A stretch of DNA of 10,956 nucleotides from Pseudomonadota bacterium (GTDB lineage Bacteria; Pseudomonadota; Alphaproteobacteria; JAKJEU01): positions 1 through 10,956 of the forward strand of contig JAKJEU010000029.1 of the NCBI GenBank assembly GCA_022705265.1. The letters run 5' to 3'. The notes beneath the pieces were generated by a model. It saw only the letters and a list, made by a program, of their open reading frames with translations. It was not told the DNA's origin and did no database searches. A program made the translations under genes and the position numbers. Position 1 is the first letter of the stretch. Every line of letters starts with the position of its first letter. This document shows, piece after piece, positions 6,026-10,956 of the stretch.

Positions 6026-7942
6026 TTAAATATCAATTTCTTTTACAAAAGTCGCATTATTGCAAATAAATTCAAGGCGGAATTTGGATTCATTCTTGCC
6101 CATTAATTGCTTTACAAGGTCAATTACAACTTTTAACAAAGTTCTTTCATTTGGATCCATTGTTGTTTTTTTCAACTGTTCTGCTGGCATTTCTCCTAAG
6201 CCTTTGAATCTTGATATAGAAATATTATTTTTGCCTTTGAAAACAGTATTAAGAAGTTTTTCTTTATGTTCATCGGTACTTGCATAAATGCTTTTGTCTT
6301 TGTAACTGATTCGATACAAAGGAGGGCATGCAAGATATAAATGGCCATTTTCAATTAATTTTGGCATTTTAAGATAGAAGAATGTCATCAAAAGAGAAGC
6401 AATATGAGCGCCGTCGACATCAGCATCGGTCATAATGATTACTTTGTCATATCTTAAACTTTCTTCATCATAAGCATTGTCGATTCCCGCTCCTAAGGCC
6501 TCGATTATATTTCTGATTTCTTGGTTGCCTAAAATCTTGTCAATTTTTTCACCAGCAACATTTAAAATCTTACCTCGCAAAGGAAGAATCGCTTGATTTT
6601 CTCGTTTTCTTGCTTGTTTTGCCGAACCGCCCGCACTGTCACCTTCCACGATGAAAATTTCTGTGCCTTCTTTTGAAGACTTAGTGCAATCAGCCAATTT
6701 CCCAGGCAATCTTAATCTTTTTGTTGCAGAAGCTCTGGATGTTTCATTTACCTTTTTCTTGCTTAATCTTTCCTCGGCTTTTTCATAAACAAATTTTAAA
6801 AGCTCATTAGCATTATTCGGATCGCTTGATAAAAAATGATCAAGTTGATTTTTTAAAACAGTATCAATATACCGAGTTGCCTCAGGAGAGTTAAGTTTAT
6901 TTTTTGTTTGACCTTGGAATTGTGGGTCTTTGATAAAAATTGAAAGCACAACATAAGCATTTGATAAAATGTCATCAGAAGTTATGTCAGGACCTTTTTT
7001 ATTAACCATTTCGATATATGATTTGAAACCCTTTAAAATCCCAGCTTTAAGCCCGCTTTCATGAGTTCCTCCATCCTTTGTAACGATGGTATTACAATAC
7101 GAATTTAAAAAACCGCTATCATCTTTTATCCAAGCAATCGCCCACTCAGCATATCCAGCATTATCAGGGAAATCCCCTCTGGCACAGAAAGTTTTTGGAA
7201 TAACAAGTTCTTTGTTTTCAACACAATAATTTATGAAATCTTCAATTCCATTTGGAAATTTAAAAGTTTCGTTATAACTTGGGCTTTTGAAAATTATTTC
7301 AACGCCTTTTGATAAAAAAGCCTTTGATTTTACAAGCTCGTGTAAAACTTCTTCGTCGAATCCTTCTTCGTCTTTGAATATTTCTTTATCAGGTTTAAAG
7401 GTAACTTTTGTTCCTCTTAGCTTTGTCTCGCCTATGACTTGGAGTTCGCTTGCGGTTTTACCACGAGAAAATAATTGACGGTGAATTTTGTTTTCGCGAT
7501 AAACTTCGATAATTAAATCCTCGGACAAAGCATTAACCACAGCCATACCAACACCATGAAGACCGCCAGACATACTGTATGCGTTGTTTGAAAACTTACC
7601 GCCAGAATGAAGGGTTGTCATAATCACTTCAAGAGCGGATTTATCAGGATATTTTGGATGAGGGTCGACAGGAATGCCTCGACCATTATCCTTTACAGAG
7701 ATGAACCCATTTTCAAAAAGTTCAACTTCGATTAAGCTTGCATGGCCAGCAATTGCTTCGTCCATAGAGTTATCAATAATTTCAACAGCCAAATGGTGGT
7801 ATGCGTCTTTGTCGGTTCCGCCGATATACATACCAGGTCTTTTTCTTACAGGTTCAAGACCTTCTAAGACTTCGATATCTTTTGCGGAATAATTGCTTTT
7901 ATTAGCGTTGTGTTGTCCAACATTTTCAAGTAAACTCGTCAT
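6026..7942 (-). CDS. parE: DNA topoisomerase IV subunit B
   Basis: ParE is the ATPase subunit of topoisomerase IV, which with ParC unlinks daughter chromosomes. The 638-residue protein has the GHKL ATPase domain (E54 in EIIDNSMDEA, DNGRGIP 85-91, GGLHGVG 125-131), the transducer domain with FQGQTKNKLNS, and the TOPRIM domain with EGDSAGG (433-439) and DADVDG (506-511). The C-terminal RFKGLGEMPAEQL motif is intact. I call it ParE rather than GyrB because of LPGKLADCT, the QTKNKLNSPE form, the GSAKQAR segment, and SLLMTFFYLKMP after TOPRIM, which resembles alphaproteobacterial ParE; GyrB remains a lesser alternative because the families are homologous and ParC/GyrA is not in the window. Its ATG lies 8 bases after the stop of the upstream gene and is preceded by GGGAAA, so the two are probably co-transcribed. 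No obvious terminator follows its TAA. Confidence 0.93.
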   Translation of the reverse strand: MTSLLENVGQHNANKSNYSAKDIEVLEGLEPVRKRPGMYIGGTDKDAYHHLAVEIIDNSMDEAIAGHASLIEVELFENGFISVKDNGRGIPVDPHPKYPDKSALEVIMTTLHSGGKFSNNAYSMSGGLHGVGMAVVNALSEDLIIEVYRENKIHRQLFSRGKTASELQVIGETKLRGTKVTFKPDKEIFKDEEGFDEEVLHELVKSKAFLSKGVEIIFKSPSYNETFKFPNGIEDFINYCVENKELVIPKTFCARGDFPDNAGYAEWAIAWIKDDSGFLNSYCNTIVTKDGGTHESGLKAGILKGFKSYIEMVNKKGPDITSDDILSNAYVVLSIFIKDPQFQGQTKNKLNSPEATRYIDTVLKNQLDHFLSSDPNNANELLKFVYEKAEERLSKKKVNETSRASATKRLRLPGKLADCTKSSKEGTEIFIVEGDSAGGSAKQARKRENQAILPLRGKILNVAGEKIDKILGNQEIRNIIEALGAGIDNAYDEESLRYDKVIIMTDADVDGAHIASLLMTFFYLKMPKLIENGHLYLACPPLYRISYKDKSIYASTDEHKEKLLNTVFKGKNNISISRFKGLGEMPAEQLKKTTMDPNERTLLKVVIDLVKQLMGKNESKFRLEFICNNATFVKEIDI

Positions 7943-7950
7943 GCTTTCCC

Positions 7951-9123
7951 TTAATTTTTAAGATTTTTTGTTTCTGTTTGATTTTTTGAAAATATTTCAT
8001 AACAAGCAGAAGAATTTTTTATCGTGGTGATAGGATTACCATATCCAGAAGTGAAAAATCCAGTAAATTTTTTTATTTCAGAAGAGTTGAAAATTTTTCC
8101 ATCATCTAAAACAATCCACTCTTGCCCTTGTTTTATAAAGAATTTTTCATCTTCTTTTTTTGAATTTTTAATTTTTAAATTTATAAGGTCAAATTTATGT
8201 TTGTCGGCGTCTAATTCCTTTAAACTTTCGTATGAATTCATTAAAATCAGAGAATCGGTGCAATTTAAAATCGAAGAATTATAATCGTTGTCATAATTGT
8301 TGAAAAAATATCTTATATTCCTAAGCAAAGCACCAGCAATATAAGGCGAATGGTTTGATTTATATCTTATTAGTGATGTTTTTATAAAATATAAAAGGCT
8401 TTCTTTGTTGTCGATAATATTTTCGATAGATGTAAAAAACTTGTCCAAGTTGTTTAAGAGGCTGTTGATTTCTTTATTAGAGTTATTTTCATTAAAAACA
8501 CTTAACGCATACCAAAGTTCGTAAGGAGGATATTTATATAAAGCATTTAAAATATCCTCTTGTTTTAAAAGAGTTTTTGCAACATTTACCAAGGTTTCGA
8601 TAACATAACTTTCGGTTGTGGCAAAGTCCAGCTCGTTATATAACCGCCTAAACCTTGTCATGGAAGCAATCATTAACGAAGTCGCGGAAATTTCGGCTCT
8701 TAATTGTTTTTGAAGTAATACTTTTTCGTCATAAGAGAGGTTTTCTTCGTCAACTTTATCGAAATAGGAAATTTGAACTCCGTATTTTCCACTTTTTATT
8801 AAATCAGACAAGCCTTTTAACAAAGATTTAAGAGAGTTTTTTACCATCTCATCATTTGGATTTTTTTCCAGATAATCCAGCAAAACCAAAGAAATCTCAG
8901 CTTGATGGATTATGTTGTCTGTGCTTGTAAAGGACTTTTTTTCAAAATCATATTCATAATTAAAAAGCCCATTTTCTTTTTGGTTGCTTATAATCGATTT
9001 AACAATCAAATCAGGTATAGGTTGTGTTTCTTCTTTTTCCTTTTTATTTACATAAAAATGAAAAACAAGCAAAATAGCGATGATAATCATAAAAAATATG
9101 GCGATTACGAATTTTTTCTTCAT
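7951..9123 (-). CDS. Membrane-anchored protein of unknown function, helix-rich
   Basis: I do not recognise a named family. The 390-residue protein starts with basic MKKK and one hydrophobic helix (about 5-24) followed by Lys/Glu-rich sequence, which fits an uncleaved N-terminal anchor with the body in the periplasm. The remainder is largely predicted helical by eye and acidic/Asn-rich. Three features recall alpha/alpha-toroid folds seen in glycoside-hydrolase-like and terpene-cyclase-like proteins: NGLFNYEYDF (51-60) followed by DNIIHQAEISLVLLDYL (69-85), the RAEISATSLMIASMTRF segment in the middle, and YPPYELWYAL further on. Typical catalytic residues of such enzymes cannot be identified, so a degenerate or binding-only version is possible; this is inference. 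It is the first gene of a probable two-gene transcript with parE (8-base gap). The ATG at 9123 has only a weak, distant AAAGG as ribosome binding site. Base composition resembles its neighbours, arguing against recent transfer. Confidence 0.75.
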   Translation of the reverse strand: MKKKFVIAIFFMIIIAILLVFHFYVNKKEKEETQPIPDLIVKSIISNQKENGLFNYEYDFEKKSFTSTDNIIHQAEISLVLLDYLEKNPNDEMVKNSLKSLLKGLSDLIKSGKYGVQISYFDKVDEENLSYDEKVLLQKQLRAEISATSLMIASMTRFRRLYNELDFATTESYVIETLVNVAKTLLKQEDILNALYKYPPYELWYALSVFNENNSNKEINSLLNNLDKFFTSIENIIDNKESLLYFIKTSLIRYKSNHSPYIAGALLRNIRYFFNNYDNDYNSSILNCTDSLILMNSYESLKELDADKHKFDLINLKIKNSKKEDEKFFIKQGQEWIVLDDGKIFNSSEIKKFTGFFTSGYGNPITTIKNSSACYEIFSKNQTETKNLKN

Positions 9124-9139
9124 TTATTTTAAAAAGCCT

Positions 9140-9169
9140 TTGTTAAAATAATTGTTTATGGGGTATTAT
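9140..9169 (+). promoter_or_regulatory. Possible promoter for the acyltransferase-waaA operon
   Basis: A candidate -35 TTGTTA (9140-9145), 18-base spacer and -10 TATTAT (9164-9169) lie upstream of the plus-strand operon. A weaker alternative is TTGGAC (9201-9206) with TACTAA (9225-9230), also 18 bases apart. Neither is proven; the AT-rich region makes chance matches likely. Confidence 0.35.
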
Positions 9170-9170
9170 A
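9165..9170 (-). promoter_or_regulatory. Possible -10 box for the anchored-protein/parE transcript
   Basis: The minus strand reads a perfect TATAAT here, about 40 bases upstream of the ATG at 9123. The upstream hexamer at suitable distance is only a weak TTTATT-like sequence, so the promoter call depends mostly on the -10 box. It overlaps the plus-strand -10 candidate almost base for base. Confidence 0.35.
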
Positions 9171-9263
9171 TGGTAAAGATTTGGATAAATAAATATAAAA
9201 TTGGACTTTTTAAGCTTTATTTGATACTAAAATATAAATTGTTTTCGTTGTTTAGGGGTTTTA

Positions 9264-9944
9264 ATGAAATCTTTTATAAAAAAATTAGGCACTTATGGAT
9301 TTGTTCAATATTTAATTGGATTTATTGTTTATGTTTATGTTTACTTTGTTTTCATAACATGCAAATGGGAAAAAATCGGTCTTGATAATCATAAAAAAGA
9401 TTTTCCTGGGCTTTTTGCATTTTGGCATAGCAGAATTTTATTAATTCCTTTACTTACAAAAGTTGCTAAGATGGATAAGCCTTTAAAAGCTATGGTTTCA
9501 AAACATAGAGACGGTCGTTTGATAACCATTTTTTTAAAATTATCAGGTGTTGCAACAATTGATGGTTCGACTAATCATGGTGGAATGAGGGCTGGATTTG
9601 AGACTGTAAGGCATTTAAAGAAAAAAGAAAGTTATATCGGGCTTTGTCCAGACGGTCCAAGAGGCCCAGCATACGAGCTTGGCAAGGGCACGATTGCTTT
9701 GGCAAAAATGGCAAAAGTTCCAATTTATTCGATGACTTATGCGGTTAAAAAACATAAGATTTTAAGAACTTGGGATAAATTTATGCTTCCTCTTCCTTTT
9801 TCAAAAGGTGTTATGATAATGTCTGAACCTTTTTATGTGAATGAGGGCTCTGATGACGAAGGGCTTGAAAATTTAAGGGTTGAATTTCAAAAAATAATGA
9901 ATGATGATATGGAAAAAGCTATGTCATTGGTTAAAGATTTATAA
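9264..9944 (+). CDS. DUF374 lysophospholipid acyltransferase-like protein
   Basis: This 226-residue protein belongs to the DUF374 branch of the lysophospholipid/lipid A acyltransferases. An N-terminal hydrophobic segment (about 12-32) would place it in the inner membrane. Family motifs are FWHSR (53-57, H55), SKHRDGRLI (79-87), the IDGSTNHGG segment (99-107) and CPDGPRGP (128-135), followed by WDKFMLPLPF. Some DUF374 members (LpxJ in epsilonproteobacteria) add a secondary acyl chain to lipid A before Kdo is attached, so an LpxJ-like role is plausible here, but it is inferred from family and neighbour only. The ATG at 9264 is preceded by AGGGG seven bases upstream. It lies 12 bases before waaA on the same strand, so both are likely on one transcript. 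Alternatives are a generic 1-acylglycerol-phosphate acyltransferase. Confidence 0.87.
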   Translation: MKSFIKKLGTYGFVQYLIGFIVYVYVYFVFITCKWEKIGLDNHKKDFPGLFAFWHSRILLIPLLTKVAKMDKPLKAMVSKHRDGRLITIFLKLSGVATIDGSTNHGGMRAGFETVRHLKKKESYIGLCPDGPRGPAYELGKGTIALAKMAKVPIYSMTYAVKKHKILRTWDKFMLPLPFSKGVMIMSEPFYVNEGSDDEGLENLRVEFQKIMNDDMEKAMSLVKDL

Positions 9945-9956
9945 GGTTTTAAAGTT

Positions 9957-10956
9957 ATGAAAAATATTGATTTTTTCAAAATATACAAGATTGCAACTTA
10001 CTTGCTTATTCCTTTTATTTGGGTTTATATGGCGATAAGAAAACAAAAGGGAAAAGAAGATTTATTAAGATTCAAAGAAAGAGCAGGGGTAAATCGTATA
10101 AAAAGACCTGAGGGTAAGCTTTTTTGGTTTCATGGGGCAAGTGTGGGTGAAACTTTGTCAATGTTGCCTTTGATTGAAAAATGTTTAAACGAAGATGAAA
10201 AACTTAACATTATGGTTACTTCGGGGACAAAAACTTCGGCAAAGGTTTTGGCGGAAAAATTGCCTCCTCGTGCCTTTCATCAATATGTTCCAATTGATTA
10301 TTATCCTTATGTAAAACGATTTGTTAATCATTTTAAACCTGATGTTGCGTTTTGGTTTGAATCAGATTTTTGGCCAAATATTTTAAAAGAAGCTCATGAT
10401 AAAGGTGTTAAACTTGTTTTGGTCAATGGCCGTGTTTCGGATAAGTCTTTTTCAAGGTGGAGAATTTTCAAAAGCGTAATAAAACAAGTTTTATCAATTT
10501 TTGATGTTCTTATTGCTCAAAGTCGTGAGAGCAAGGAAAGGCTTGAAATTTTAAGCGAAAAGGAGGTTCTTAATTTTGGTAATTTGAAATTTTCTGCTCT
10601 TTTTAATATGAAAATCGATGGCGTTAAGCTTAACGATTTGATATCAAAAACAGAAGGTAAAAAGATTTTCTTGGCTGCTTCAACTCATAAGGGTGAAGAA
10701 GAAAAAATTATAAAAATCCATCAAAAACTTAAAGCTGATTTTGATAATCTTATCACCATAATTGCACCAAGACACCCTAATCGAGGTGATGAAATCGAAG
10801 GTTTGATAAAATCCAGCTCTTTGAATATGAAAAGGCGTTCAAAAGGCGAGGAAATAACAAAAGATACCGAAGTTTATTTGGCGGATACGATTGGAGAGAT
10901 GGGCGTATTTTATTCTTTGTCAAAAATGGTTTTTGTTGGCGGTTCTTTGATAAAGT
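9957..10956 (+). CDS. waaA: 3-deoxy-D-manno-octulosonic acid (Kdo) transferase, 3'-truncated by the window
   Basis: WaaA transfers Kdo from CMP-Kdo to the lipid IVA precursor on the cytoplasmic face of the inner membrane. The frame starts at ATG 9957 (AAGG nine bases upstream) and stays open for 333 codons to the window edge; the C-terminal part, about a fifth of the family length, lies outside. A hydrophobic N-terminal segment (about 12-27) would be the membrane anchor. WFHGASVGE (57-65) carries the Glu that serves as catalytic base in WaaA structures. ESDFWPN (135-141), NGRVS (157-161), GNLKF (208-212), AASTHKGEE (240-248), PRHPNR (271-276) and FVGGSL (326-331) are all recognisable family motifs of the GT-B fold. 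ESDFWPN differs from the commoner ESELWPN only by conservative changes. It is the second gene of the acyltransferase operon. Whether it adds one or more Kdo residues cannot be read from sequence. Confidence 0.95.
   Translation, partial: MKNIDFFKIYKIATYLLIPFIWVYMAIRKQKGKEDLLRFKERAGVNRIKRPEGKLFWFHGASVGETLSMLPLIEKCLNEDEKLNIMVTSGTKTSAKVLAEKLPPRAFHQYVPIDYYPYVKRFVNHFKPDVAFWFESDFWPNILKEAHDKGVKLVLVNGRVSDKSFSRWRIFKSVIKQVLSIFDVLIAQSRESKERLEILSEKEVLNFGNLKFSALFNMKIDGVKLNDLISKTEGKKIFLAASTHKGEEEKIIKIHQKLKADFDNLITIIAPRHPNRGDEIEGLIKSSSLNMKRRSKGEEITKDTEVYLADTIGEMGVFYSLSKMVFVGGSLIK

Noticed and set aside
5812..6036. A 74-codon minus-strand open frame between ndk and parE
   Set aside because: It reads straight through tRNA-Leu; its conserved-looking middle is translated tRNA sequence.
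6026..7942. GyrB instead of ParE
   Set aside because: Motif variants and length favour ParE, though the partner subunit is outside the window, so doubt is not zero.
9124..9263. Riboswitch or structured leader in the divergent region
   Set aside because: The stretch is AT-rich with no convincing stem, conserved box or terminator/anti-terminator pair.
9152..9385. A 77-codon plus-strand frame entering the acyltransferase
   Set aside because: It overlaps the conserved acyltransferase start in a different frame, and no family-like sequence or good start signal is seen.
1..10956. CRISPR array, insertion sequence or attachment site
   Set aside because: No regularly spaced direct repeats, transposase frame, terminal inverted repeats or duplicated tRNA 3' end were found.

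Overview
The window looks like chromosomal DNA from a low-GC alphaproteobacterium, possibly a host-associated or gut lineage. The evidence is indirect. The nucleoside diphosphate kinase, the ParE-type topoisomerase and the short Hda (DnaA-regulator) protein all read as alphaproteobacterial. As I recall, a DUF2066 protein followed by a PerM-type permease and hdaA is a typical alphaproteobacterial gene order. A Kdo transferase shows a Gram-negative cell with lipid A. All nine stop codons visible are TAA or TAG, and Trp is encoded by TGG.

Layout. Bases 1-1707 (+) hold a glycine/asparagine-rich, repeat-built protein of unknown function that resembles a phage tail fibre or surface fibre. It is probably cut at the left edge. 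It runs convergently into a minus-strand block, and two back-to-back hairpin terminators (1724-1797) separate them. The minus-strand block, in transcription order from the right, is: a membrane-anchored protein of unknown function (9123-7951), parE (7942-6026), tRNA-Leu(CAA) (5970-5884), ndk (5819-5397), a DUF2066 exported protein (5404-4298), a PerM/AI-2E-type permease (4292-3249), hdaA (3262-2663) and a LOG-family nucleotide hydrolase-like protein (2607-1825). From ndk to hdaA the genes overlap or are separated by a few bases, which suggests one transcript. The tRNA and the LOG gene have recognisable promoters of their own. At the right end, a 140-bp divergent intergenic region precedes a plus-strand operon: a DUF374 acyltransferase (9264-9944) and waaA (9957 onward, cut by the window end).

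How the genes work together. The core block joins DNA topology and replication control (ParE decatenates chromosomes; HdaA turns off DnaA at the sliding clamp) with nucleotide supply (Ndk). The right-hand operon fits lipid A/Kdo assembly at the inner membrane. I found no CRISPR array, insertion sequence, transposase, integrase, toxin-antitoxin pair or recognisable defence system. The least ordinary parts are the fibre-like gene at the left edge, the unusually compact HdaA, the LOG protein with an insertion between its catalytic motifs, and the unrecognised anchored protein upstream of parE.
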